Part shown: piece after piece, positions 6,775 to 14,751 of the stretch | How the letters are laid out: each line of letters begins with the position of its first letter | Position numbering within the stretch: the stretch's first letter is position 1 | NCBI RefSeq assembly: GCF_002754375.1 | Contig: NZ_PEFF01000001.1 | Coordinates: 5,101,501-5,165,500, forward strand | Direction: 5' to 3' | Source: Variovorax sp. 54 | GTDB taxonomy: Bacteria > Pseudomonadota > Gammaproteobacteria > Burkholderiales > Burkholderiaceae_C | DNA: 64,000 bases | Notes under the pieces: model-generated | Database searches by the model: none | The model's input: the letters and a program-made list of their open reading frames with translations, nothing else | What the model was told of the DNA's origin: nothing | Position numbers and translations under genes: made by a program

Positions 6775-9375
6775 ATGTCGATACTCCAAGAGATTCTTGA
6801 CTGGACCACGACCATCCCGGCTTGGCAGAGCGATGCTGTGGCGCGGCTGCTTGCAAAGCAGGCGTTAGATGCAGGCGACATTGATGATCTGTTTGCGCTT
6901 CTCAAGTCTGGGCACGGAATCAACGATGAAAAAGGTCGGACACCAAGAATCCTTACGGCCGACCAGATTCCTGCACCGGCCAAAAATTCTTCGCAGGTCA
7001 CATTGCTTGCCATCAAGAATCTCGTCAACGTCAATGCCATCGCAGAAAACGGACGCCTTCCGATAGCACCCATCGGACTGAGCATTATTTATGGGGACAA
7101 CGGATCAGGAAAATCTGGTTATTCACGCGTGCTCAAGCGGGCATGCCGCGCGCGCGATCAGACGGAGCAAATTCTTCCAGACGCTAACTTGCCGCCGGGG
7201 AAGGCGGGACAACCTCAGGCGGCATTTGAGATCGCAGTAGATGGCAACGCGAAGGAAGTGGCTTGGGTGATGGGGAAGCACGCGCCCTCCGAACTTTCTG
7301 CTCTCTCCATATTCGACACGCGATGTGCTCGCGCGTACTTGGACAACGAAGACGACTTTTCATATGTCCCGTATGGACTGGATGTATTTGAAGGGCTGGC
7401 GAAGCTCTGCAAGCAGCTCAAGGCGATGCTCGATGCCGAGCACGCGCAGTTTTCCGCGGACGTCACGGCGTTTGTGCCGCTTCATGGAGATACGGCCGTT
7501 GGCAAGCTGATTGCTGCATTGAGCGCAAAAACGGCGCCCGCGCTTGTTCAGTCATTGGCGACGTTGACACCGGAGGAGCAAGCGCAACACATTGAACTTG
7601 AGAAAAGCCTCAAGGAGAACAATCCGAAGGAGAAAGCAGCGCAGCTCCGCGCGACCTCGAAGCGAGTGGCTTCCATTGCAAGCGCTGCCATCACGAAGGG
7701 GGAACTCGTTGCCCAGGCTGTTGTACTGAAGCTGAAAGCCCTTGCCGATAGCTATCGCGCCGCGAAGGAGGCGGCTGCCCTGGCCGCCGCACAGTTCAAA
7801 GAAGGCGACAACTTGCTGCCGGGCACAGGCGGAGAGGCGTGGCGAGAGCTGTTTGAAGCCGCCCAGAAGTTCGCAGTCGAATCGCACCCGGGACGAACAT
7901 TCCCCGACCTTGGCGATGAGGCTCAGTGCCCACTTTGTCAGCAGCCGCTAGCTGAAGGAGCGAAACGCCTATTGCGGTTCCAAGAGTTCGTTCAGCAGGA
8001 GGCAGAGAAAACAGTACAGCTTCGGAAGGCTGCTCTTGCAGAGCTGTATACGCCCTTCGGGAAGAACGTCTTAACCTTAGCGTTAGACGATGTGACTTAT
8101 GGGGAGATCGAAGTTCTAGACCAACCGTTAGCAGTCGAAACACGAGCTTTTGAGAAGGCACTAACGGAACATCAGAAGGTGGTCATTGCTGCAGCCAACA
8201 GCAATATTTGGGAGGGGGCGGCCAGGGAAATTCCTAGCCCGGCGGCGCGCCTCAAGCTCCTTGCAGACAGATTGAATGCCGAAGCAGAAACGCTTGATAA
8301 GGCCTCCGATGAGAAAGCACGAGCGGTGCTTCTGAAAACGTTCTCGGAGTTAGATGCGCGAGTGAAGCTCGGAGCAGTGAAGGACTCGGTAATCACTGCC
8401 GTCAACAGATTGACTCACCAGGCAAAGCTTGCCAGTTGTCATGCGTCTGTGAAAACCAATGCTATTTCGCTTAAATCTTCAGAACTGACGGAAAAGATTG
8501 TCTCCAATGACTTGGCTGCGGCGTTAACTGCAGAGTTCAAAGCCCTCGGTGTCGGCGCACTCAACGTTTCTTTGAAGAGTCGCGGCGATAAAGGAAAGGC
8601 ATTGCACAAGCTAAAGCTTGAGCTGGCGCAGGTCAAAAACCCGGGTGAAATCTTGAGTGAAGGTGAACAGCGGGCTATTGCCATTGGTTCTTTTCTCGCA
8701 GAGATCGGCCTCGGCGGTGGAAAGGGGGGCGTCATCTTTGATGACCCGGTTTCTTCCTTAGACCATCGCAGGCGAGAGAGAGTCGCCCAGCGCCTCGCGT
8801 TGGAAGCGTCAAAGCGGCAGGTCATCATCTTCACACATGATATTTACTTCCTGAACATACTCGCTGAGATGGCAAAGAAGGCCGAAGTTCCGGTGATGAC
8901 TCAAAGCCTAGAGCGGCGACCGCAAGGCTACGGAGTCGCTTCAGCCGATCTTCCCTTTGAGGGAATGAACGTGAAGCAGCGAGTTGGGTGGCTAAAAAAT
9001 CAGCAGCAGGCAATCGCGAAGGTCCACAAGTTGGGCGACGAACCAGAGCATCGAAAGCTCACGGGTGATGCGTATACACGGCTCCGCATTACCTGGGAAC
9101 GAGCTGTCGAGGAGGTCCTTCTTCGTCAAGTCGTGCTGCGATTCCGAAAGGGGGTGGAGACCCAGCGTCTAGCAGGCGTTGTGGTGGACGACAACGACTA
9201 CGCAGTCATCGACTCAGCGATGGCGAAATGCTCTAACTACGCCCACGATAAGGCGCTGGAGGGAGGCGTCGCAATGCCCGATCCGGATGAGCTGCTGGCC
9301 GATATTCAGAACCTGGACGACTGGCGTGCGAAAACTCATGAGCGCAGCGAAGCTACTGCGAAAAGCAGGAAGTGA
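6775..9375 (+). CDS. RloC/PrrC-like AAA ATPase, candidate anticodon nuclease
   Basis: 866 aa. An SMC/Rad50-like ATPase: Walker A GDNGSGKS (107-114), a long helical insertion centred on CPLC (about 385-388, zinc-hook-like), signature LSEGEQ (627-632), Walker B VIFDDP (653-658), D-loop SSLD and H-loop FTHD. The C-terminus carries RITWE (R771, E775) and YAHD (H824), which resembles the Arg-x3-Glu...His triad of the tRNA anticodon nucleases PrrC and RloC. The Arg-His spacing (53) is longer than I recall for those proteins (about 36-40). RloC is defined by this combination of ABC ATPase, zinc hook and nuclease end. tRNA cleavage in phage defence is therefore inferred, not shown. It has 45-bp gaps to both neighbours. 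Confidence 0.85.
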   Translation: MSILQEILDWTTTIPAWQSDAVARLLAKQALDAGDIDDLFALLKSGHGINDEKGRTPRILTADQIPAPAKNSSQVTLLAIKNLVNVNAIAENGRLPIAPIGLSIIYGDNGSGKSGYSRVLKRACRARDQTEQILPDANLPPGKAGQPQAAFEIAVDGNAKEVAWVMGKHAPSELSALSIFDTRCARAYLDNEDDFSYVPYGLDVFEGLAKLCKQLKAMLDAEHAQFSADVTAFVPLHGDTAVGKLIAALSAKTAPALVQSLATLTPEEQAQHIELEKSLKENNPKEKAAQLRATSKRVASIASAAITKGELVAQAVVLKLKALADSYRAAKEAAALAAAQFKEGDNLLPGTGGEAWRELFEAAQKFAVESHPGRTFPDLGDEAQCPLCQQPLAEGAKRLLRFQEFVQQEAEKTVQLRKAALAELYTPFGKNVLTLALDDVTYGEIEVLDQPLAVETRAFEKALTEHQKVVIAAANSNIWEGAAREIPSPAARLKLLADRLNAEAETLDKASDEKARAVLLKTFSELDARVKLGAVKDSVITAVNRLTHQAKLASCHASVKTNAISLKSSELTEKIVSNDLAAALTAEFKALGVGALNVSLKSRGDKGKALHKLKLELAQVKNPGEILSEGEQRAIAIGSFLAEIGLGGGKGGVIFDDPVSSLDHRRRERVAQRLALEASKRQVIIFTHDIYFLNILAEMAKKAEVPVMTQSLERRPQGYGVASADLPFEGMNVKQRVGWLKNQQQAIAKVHKLGDEPEHRKLTGDAYTRLRITWERAVEEVLLRQVVLRFRKGVETQRLAGVVVDDNDYAVIDSAMAKCSNYAHDKALEGGVAMPDPDELLADIQNLDDWRAKTHERSEATAKSRK

Positions 9376-9420
9376 AATACCGCCATCCAACTGGAGCAGT
9401 TTCGATGCTGAGAGTTCGAC

Positions 9421-10011
9421 ATGCTGGAGGGGCTCCTGGCTGCCCTAAGAGAAGTTATTGCGAAGATCTATCGCATTCGCCATTGGGCGGTCAAACAACA
9501 ACTTGGAGATGATGTGCACATTGACGACGACCATCTATATCACGGCGCCGCCTTGATCCAGATCGCAGAAAGCCTGCGATTCACGGCGATCAACTCGCTC
9601 AAGATCGCCAAGCGCGTTCTCGGAATGGGCTATCTCATCAACGACGACGTGGCGGTCTACCTCAAATATGCAAGTGAGCCGAACGAAGCCCATGAGGAGT
9701 ATGTATTCACCTTCGCCGAAGGTCATTTGAGTGACCTGGAAAAAACTGCGCACAAGTATGAAAAGACGTTCATCGCTCTGGTTTGCGTACAGGAGCGCGA
9801 AATTTGCTGTATCTCCTATGCTCAGTTGATGGAGCTAAAAGCGGCCCGCGAAAAGAGTTCTGGCCAAAAGGAGGGTGTGTTGGCTGTGCTGGTTACCGCT
9901 CCTAAGAAGAAGCAACTTCGGGTTGGAGTAAATGCCGCGCATCAAAAGAACAACTACGCCAAGGTGATGAAAGTCGCGCGCAACGCATTTCCAGAAGTCA
10001 TCTTCGAGTGA
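9421..10011 (+). CDS. Unknown protein, partner of the RloC-like ATPase
   Basis: 196 aa, no family recognised. The sequence has a helical N-terminal half (LLAALREVIAKIYRIRHWAV) and a mixed beta region (HEEYVFTFAEGHLSDLEK, FIALVCVQEREICCISYAQL) with closely spaced cysteines. It ends in a basic stretch (APKKKQLRVGVNAAHQKNNY) that could contact nucleic acid. The alternating strand pattern might be a nuclease-like fold, but I cannot identify catalytic residues. It lies 45 bp after the ATPase gene in the same direction, so co-transcription is likely. Confidence 0.65.
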   Translation: MLEGLLAALREVIAKIYRIRHWAVKQQLGDDVHIDDDHLYHGAALIQIAESLRFTAINSLKIAKRVLGMGYLINDDVAVYLKYASEPNEAHEEYVFTFAEGHLSDLEKTAHKYEKTFIALVCVQEREICCISYAQLMELKAAREKSSGQKEGVLAVLVTAPKKKQLRVGVNAAHQKNNYAKVMKVARNAFPEVIFE

Positions 10012-10092
10012 GTGACTAGATGAAGTTGTGGTGCTGGTGCGTTGGCTTACCAATTCTCCCGGCAACAATGAAGTTGGCTACCGCTGGAGAAA

Positions 10093-10968
10093 ATGTTGGC
10101 TAGAAAGAAAACGAGTCTTGCGGAAGATCTGATGGATCTGGTGTCCCTGTTGCCATGGTGGGCCGGCGTCGTCCTAGCGGTGATCAGCTACTTGCTCTTG
10201 CACAGGCTTGCGATACCTCCAACGGCGGTCGCGCTTCAGCCGGGTCAGGTCGGCGACTTGATGGTCCGCTCGGCGGGAGCTGCGCTGGCGGGCTTCGGTC
10301 AGTATGTGGTGCCGCTGATTTGCCTCAGCGGTGCGGCCGTCTCCGCGTGGCGAAGGCATAGACGCCGAACCCTGATCTCGAATACTGCACAGGCCAAGGG
10401 TGCTGATGCGCTCGACGGTATGTCGTGGCGCGAGTTCGAGATGTTAGTCGGCGAGGCCTTTCGCCTGCAAGGCTTCGGTGTCTCCGAAACCGGTGGCGGT
10501 GGAGCAGACGGCGGCGTGGACCTCGTGCTCTCGAAGGGCACAGAGAAATTCCTCGTCCAGTGCAAGCAGTGGAAGGCCTACAAAGTTGGGGTCGACGTGG
10601 TGCGCGAGCTGTACGGCGTGATGGCGGCGACGGGTGCGACAGGCGGGTTCGTGGTGACCTCCGGCAGCTTCAGCGAGGATGCCAAGGCCTTTGCCGATGG
10701 CCGTAACGTCAAGCTGGTGGATGGGCATCGACTGTTTGGCTTGATCAAACAAGCGCGGCAATCGCTGTCTTCGCGTGCCGATGCCGTAGACCGGTTGCAC
10801 CCGGTCGCACCATCGAATCCACCAAGTGTCACGGCTGGCGCAACCGCATGCCCTGCATGTGGCTCGGGGATGGTCAAACGCACTGCCAAGAAGGGCGCGA
10901 ACGCTGGCGGGCAGTTTTGGGGATGTTCCCAGTATCCGTCGTGCCGGGGTGTCCGGCCGATAGCTTGA
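10093..10968 (+). CDS. Membrane-anchored Mrr-type restriction endonuclease with zinc ribbon
   Basis: 291 aa. Two N-terminal transmembrane segments (about 17-37 and 60-83). An Mrr/RecB-like nuclease domain (about 110-225) shows GMSWREFEMLVGEAF, then the catalytic D...QxK pattern in GGVDLVL and FLVQCKQWK. A C-terminal topoisomerase-type zinc ribbon (CPACGSGMVKR ... WGCSQYPSCRG) would bind DNA. ATG 10093 is preceded by GGAGAAA. Mrr-family enzymes cut modified or foreign DNA; the membrane anchor suggests action on incoming DNA (inference). It lies 81 bp after the unknown 196-aa gene, so it is probably part of the same defence-like run. Confidence 0.85.
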   Translation: MLARKKTSLAEDLMDLVSLLPWWAGVVLAVISYLLLHRLAIPPTAVALQPGQVGDLMVRSAGAALAGFGQYVVPLICLSGAAVSAWRRHRRRTLISNTAQAKGADALDGMSWREFEMLVGEAFRLQGFGVSETGGGGADGGVDLVLSKGTEKFLVQCKQWKAYKVGVDVVRELYGVMAATGATGGFVVTSGSFSEDAKAFADGRNVKLVDGHRLFGLIKQARQSLSSRADAVDRLHPVAPSNPPSVTAGATACPACGSGMVKRTAKKGANAGGQFWGCSQYPSCRGVRPIA

Positions 10969-10969
10969 T

Positions 10970-11131
10970 ATGGGCTCGAACTACACCGTGAGCCGGCTGG
11001 TCGTCCTCTCATGTCTCTTTGCCTCTTGGATTGCCTCAATGGCACCGCCGGTCTATCGCTGCGAATCGAATGGCAGGCCTGATCGGCAACCTCAATCTGC
11101 TGTGTGCTGCAGCATCAAAGGAGCGTTATGA
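10970..11131 (+). CDS. Small putative secreted protein
   Basis: 53 aa, starting one base after the Mrr gene stop and ending with an ATGA overlap into the next small ORF. It has a signal-peptide-like segment (VVLSCLFASWIASMA) followed by PPVYRCESNGRP, reminiscent of the start of DUF4124-type exported proteins, and a CC pair near the end. No ribosome binding site is obvious, so translation by coupling to the upstream gene is assumed. Supported mainly by the tight spacing; it could be spurious. Confidence 0.3.
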   Translation: MGSNYTVSRLVVLSCLFASWIASMAPPVYRCESNGRPDRQPQSAVCCSIKGAL

Positions 11132-11274
11132 GCCTGAGAGATGAGGACAAAACGAAGCTGTGTGCGGCGCTACTGTGCGCGCCCGGCATTCAAGACGAAT
11201 TGACGGAAAACGTGGAGGTAAGAAGTCGGGATGCAAGAACTCAAATTCAATCCACAGTCACCCAAGAAGTTTGA
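11128..11274 (+). CDS. 48-aa small ORF with good ribosome binding site
   Basis: ATG at 11128 is preceded by AAAGGAG with 6-base spacing, one of the best ribosome binding sites in the region. Begins MSLRDEDKTKLCAALLCAPG. The helical DEDK...LL...P.IQD pattern faintly recalls effector-associated domains, but the match is too weak to name. It overlaps the start of the next gene (11231) by 44 bases in another frame. It may be a small protein, or a leader that couples translation to the 166-aa gene. Confidence 0.4.
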   Translation: MSLRDEDKTKLCAALLCAPGIQDELTENVEVRSRDARTQIQSTVTQEV

Positions 11275-11731
11275 CAAAACGCTGGAGGCGCTAGCGTCTT
11301 ATCTGGGCATAGTCTCCACAGATGCAGTCCACCTGAAGTTTTCTCGCCCCTCGACCTTTACTCCCGAGCCCCAATACTGCCATTTCAACGTGTGGTGCCA
11401 GATGCGAAGTGAAGGAGGCGCACCTCAGCCCGGCTGGGTTTTCGCACAAGACAAGAATATGGAGTTCGCGGAGGCCATATTTCATGCGGTCTGGCGAGCC
11501 CCGGATGGACGGCTCGTCGACGTGACGCCGCGAAAGGATTTGGAGAAACGTCTTCTCTTCGTGCCTGACGCACGGCGTGCCATCGTGCTGACGTCTCATG
11601 AGGGACAGCCAGCGATTCACACTTTCCAAAATGTCCGGGTGTTTCGGGGGAGGGTAGTGACGCCGCTAACCGAGTTCATCGCCGTCATGGCAGATGATTT
11701 TCCTCAACGTCAGGGACTATGGCCTTGGTAG
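11231..11731 (+). CDS. Hypothetical protein with HAVW/DVTP motif
   Basis: 166 aa. The central block CHFNVWCQ ... GWVFAQD ... FHAVWRAPDGRLVDVTPR resembles a recurring uncharacterised protein type with conserved Cys, His and Asp residues that could form an active site. I do not know a name or activity for it. GGAGGT lies 11 bases before the ATG. It ends the same-strand run that begins with the DUF4236 gene; downstream is 335 bp without a gene. Confidence 0.6.
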   Translation: MQELKFNPQSPKKFDKTLEALASYLGIVSTDAVHLKFSRPSTFTPEPQYCHFNVWCQMRSEGGAPQPGWVFAQDKNMEFAEAIFHAVWRAPDGRLVDVTPRKDLEKRLLFVPDARRAIVLTSHEGQPAIHTFQNVRVFRGRVVTPLTEFIAVMADDFPQRQGLWPW

Positions 11732-12066
11732 CGCCCGGTACAAAACGGCTTGGCCCGACTCCGGTGCAACGGCGGATGTAGTCGGACATTCTGTGAAGCC
11801 GCAACGGGACAAGCAGGCACATACGCTGATTCCAAAGCGTTGCCGCTCCCGTGAGCGGAAGTTTCGTCCCATTTCGATGCAGTCGCGGCAATATGTCGAT
11901 AAGCGCGTGTTACTCAAACAATGAGCGAATGACCGCGTTCGGCAGCGGCGAATTCATCTCTGCGGAATGGCATTGGGCCTGCGGTTGCCGCGTGGCGGTC
12001 GTCGAGCTAAAAAAGAGCAGACGGCGTTGACGTTCAGAGGTGAGAACGAGGCCTACGGGCAAACTC
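11732..12066. other. Intergenic containing repeat copy B
   Basis: 335 bp without a supported gene. It contains the 43-bp repeat B at 11889-11931; apart from that only short, unconvincing ORFs. A run of A residues (AAAAAAG, about 12009-12015) precedes the HEPN gene, with no clear promoter. Confidence 0.4.
11889..11931 (+). repeat. 43-bp direct repeat, copy B
   Basis: Begins CAATATGTCGATAAG and shares TTACTCAAACAATGAG with copy A at 3229-3271 (35 of 43 identical, no gaps, same orientation). Weaker similarity may continue to the right (CGCGT ... GGCG ... CATC in both copies). The two copies bracket 8.6 kb holding the defence-like genes. Confidence 0.6.
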
Positions 12067-12759
12067 ATGAAAGAGGACATGAGCATCGAACTACAGATTC
12101 AAGGGCAAGGCTCGGCTGTCGAGCAAAGGCCAGTTGAGCCGGTTTCGACACTGCAGCGCGAGGTCCAGCGCAAACTCGGGCGCTGTCTGATCCGTCTTCA
12201 GCAGTACGAACGCTTGATGAAGGCGCTGGCGGTGGATTTCGAGATCGCCGGGCCTTCCGATGAACTGATGGCCATCCGACAGAAGCGCGGTGAAGTCGTC
12301 TCGCGCATGACGCTCGGACAGTTGGTCGCCGAGTTGACCGGGACTTACCTGCAGCCAGAGCCGCCGGACACGGTCGAGCCCGGGTGGGACCCAGTCGACT
12401 CCCAGCGCATCTGGTTTCGCATGCAGACACGGATGGCACTACAGCCGGAAGACTACGAACGCGTCGTGGTGGGACTGAAAGAACTCGTCGCGCTGCGCAA
12501 CGAACTCGTGCATCACTTTCTCGAACGATTCGACCTCTGGTCCGAAGCCGGTTGCCATGGCGCGGACGCGTACCTCGATGCTGGAATGACGAAGGTCGAT
12601 GGTCACTACGCCGAGTTGCGCCAATGGGCGATTACCATGGATCAAGCCCGCAGCGCCATGGGGGCATTCATGGCGAGCCCCGTGTATACCGACTTGCTGT
12701 TCGATGGCATCTACCCGGATGGCGCTGTCGACTGTGGCTATGTTGTTGAAATTACATAG
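12067..12759 (+). CDS. HEPN-type protein, candidate RNase
   Basis: 230 aa, largely helical. The motif LVALRNELVHHFLERFDLW contains the R-x4-H signature of HEPN domains (RNELVH), many of which are toxic RNases in toxin-antitoxin or abortive-infection systems. Helices before it (QREVQRKLGRCLIRLQQYER) fit a HEPN four-helix arrangement. Start candidates are ATG 12067, ATG 12079 and GTG 12040; none has a convincing Shine-Dalgarno, and 12067 is a compromise. No nucleotidyltransferase antitoxin is seen beside it, so it may be solitary or use an unrecognised partner. RNase activity is inferred from the motif only. Confidence 0.65.
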   Translation: MKEDMSIELQIQGQGSAVEQRPVEPVSTLQREVQRKLGRCLIRLQQYERLMKALAVDFEIAGPSDELMAIRQKRGEVVSRMTLGQLVAELTGTYLQPEPPDTVEPGWDPVDSQRIWFRMQTRMALQPEDYERVVVGLKELVALRNELVHHFLERFDLWSEAGCHGADAYLDAGMTKVDGHYAELRQWAITMDQARSAMGAFMASPVYTDLLFDGIYPDGAVDCGYVVEIT

Positions 12760-13539
12760 TGGGCGAAGTAGCACTGGTCGCCGAATCTCGAGATTGCGAA
12801 TTTTCGTGGAAAGGAAGCTCCCGCAGGCGCCGCAGATGCCTCAATTCATGGGTTTGCGATCCGAAGCATCGAAAGATATTTGGCCGAAATATCTTCGACT
12901 TGCACCGAACACATTCACCTCCAGCGGAAGCACGCGATCAAGGCATTCGCGCTGGACCCAGGTGCATCATTGGTCGCCGTCAATTAAGGCCTTGCGAAAC
13001 CTGCCACGCCCGCCAAACAGCTCTACACCCCTCGTAGATGCATCCGCAAGCCGCGCCGATGCATCCGCAAGGCCATCGGCCTATTCAGCGGGTGCTCAGA
13101 ACGTGGCGGGTGTGGCGGGTCTATGGCCCGTGCAACAAGGCCGGTCCGCTGGCCGTTCAAGCCCTGCATCGTGATGAAGGCTGCCATCCCGCGGCGCAGC
13201 AAATTTGCATAGGCGCAAAGTCATTTAGGTGCTTCTGATGCATGCCGATTCGATGACAGCAGGTGCACGCCGAATTAAAATCATCCTGTAGCTGAAGCGG
13301 GATCGCAACGCGCGAAAAACCGGACATACGCCGGGCCCACCCAACCAGCTATGTGCGGGCTACTGCTGCGCTCCATCATCTCGGGAGCGCTAATGCCAGG
13401 TTAGGCGATGGGACCCAAAAATCCTGTCGGTATGGCCCCTGGTTTATGGCCCTCTCGCACCTCGACTCCTGCGGTTTTTTCGCAGGCTGCGTCGCGGTGC
13501 CGGAATGACGGTGCCACGGCATATCTGTCTAGGTGCATC
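12760..13539. other. 780-bp stretch without a convincing gene
   Basis: ORFs of 66-191 codons overlap here in competing frames, but none has a recognisable product. The stretch holds a 14-bp direct repeat GATGCATCCGCAAG (13037-13050 and 13058-13071, period 21) and a hairpin GCGCTCC-N9-GGAGCGC (13368-13390) upstream of the AlpA-like gene. It could be decayed island sequence. Confidence 0.35.
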
Positions 13540-14388
13540 ATGGGAAAAGATATTCAAAACACGAACGGCTCGCCCGAGCCTGAAATCCCCGCTTCGGGAC
13601 CAACCACGGTTGATACGCAGGGGGCGTGCGAGATCACCGGTTTCAGTCGGCAGCGATTGCACACGATCCGCAGCGACCCGAGCTTCAACTTTCCCAAGCC
13701 GATCAAGGTCGGGCGCTCAGTCCGCTGGTTTGTCAGCGATCTCATCGCGTGGCTGCGGACCATGACGCTCGATAACGCCCCGCAAGGTGCCAGCAGCGTC
13801 GACAAGAAGGTGGCCATCAAGGCCGACACCCGCAAGCAGATCGAGCTCAAGCAGTTCCGCGGCCTCCTCTGGCTCACCTCGACGAAGGCGAAAGCAGTTC
13901 CGAGCGTGGCCGAGCTCGCGGCCGCGAACCAGAAGGTGCAAGCAAAGAAACGCCAGCCTGGTCAGCATCTTCAGCGGCGCATGGTCGATACGCGAGATGG
14001 AGCGAGGGAATGGCAGTATTCCGTCTTTCCGCAGGTGCCTGGCAAAGGCTTCGTGCCCGTGAAGGTCAGCCCACGGAAAATCTTGGTCCCCTCGAATATC
14101 CCGGAGGCCGAACGCCAGCAGCTTTTGGCTCGTGCTACAGCGATGCGCACCGCCAGCGGCAGCCCTGCGAGCCCGCCGGTGCTTGCAACGCCGAAGGGCG
14201 ACATGAAGGCACAGAAAACGGAGGTCTCGTTGACCGAAATGAAGGCCGCCTACGAGGTCGAGGGCAAGTCGTTGGACGACCTGTGCAAGCGATACCGAAT
14301 GGGTAAGGGGCGAGTCTTGAAGCTGCTGCGCGATGTCGGCACTGAAATGCGTCCTTCAGGCCGAAAGTCGAAGCCGATCAACTTATAG
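13540..14388 (+). CDS. AlpA/MerR-like DNA-binding protein at the island edge
   Basis: 282 aa. The N-terminal domain (about residues 25-80: QGACEITGFSRQRLHTIRSD ... FPKPIKVGRSVRWF ... DLIAWL) is an AlpA-type winged helix, as in excisionase or phage regulators. The middle is basic, and a second helix-turn-helix lies near the C-terminus (SLDDLCKRYRMGKGRVLKLL). ATG 13540 starts just before this; the longer in-frame form from 13408 is rich in Pro/Arg and unlikely. AlpA proteins are often encoded beside tRNA-integrated islands and control excision; the tRNA-Ala gene is 200 bp away. No integrase gene is in the window. Confidence 0.65.
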   Translation: MGKDIQNTNGSPEPEIPASGPTTVDTQGACEITGFSRQRLHTIRSDPSFNFPKPIKVGRSVRWFVSDLIAWLRTMTLDNAPQGASSVDKKVAIKADTRKQIELKQFRGLLWLTSTKAKAVPSVAELAAANQKVQAKKRQPGQHLQRRMVDTRDGAREWQYSVFPQVPGKGFVPVKVSPRKILVPSNIPEAERQQLLARATAMRTASGSPASPPVLATPKGDMKAQKTEVSLTEMKAAYEVEGKSLDDLCKRYRMGKGRVLKLLRDVGTEMRPSGRKSKPINL

Positions 14389-14587
14389 GGGAGCAGGCCA
14401 CGACGCCGGGGGGGCGTCGGTGCGCGGTCGGATGTCGCACCGCGCGTGGCCGATACTGAAAGCCAGCCGTCTAAGCGGCTGGCACTCGGCGCTTGCTAGT
14501 GCGGAGTTTGTGTAAGTTGCTATTGTATTTGAACTGCGATACCATTGCTGGTTTTCGTTCTAAATCAACGACTTACGTGAGACAAGG

Positions 14588-14663
<76 letters not shown>

Positions 14664-14751
14664 AACACAGCCCGCATTTTATCCAGCCGCGCCTTTCCAT
14701 GCACGCTGTCGTGCCAAGATGCCGCCTGGAAAAACTAGGAGCAAGCACCGC

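Noticed and set aside
6730..9420. The two equal 45-bp gaps as copies of one regulatory element
   Set aside because: The sequences of 6730-6774 and 9376-9420 do not align, so the equal length is probably coincidence.
11694..11924. A 76-codon plus-strand ORF overlapping the end of the 166-aa gene
   Set aside because: No ribosome binding site, composition typical of non-coding sequence, and it runs into repeat copy B.
13037..13071. Two copies of GATGCATCCGCAAG at 21-bp spacing, considered as a CRISPR or iteron start
   Set aside because: Only two copies, spacing too short for CRISPR, no cas or rep genes nearby.
13349..13408. A possible integron attC site (ACCCAAC at one end, GTTAGGC at the other, about 60 bp apart)
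   Set aside because: The outer boxes are poorly complementary, and the inner hairpin GCGCTCC/GGAGCGC is not continuous with them. No integron integrase is present.
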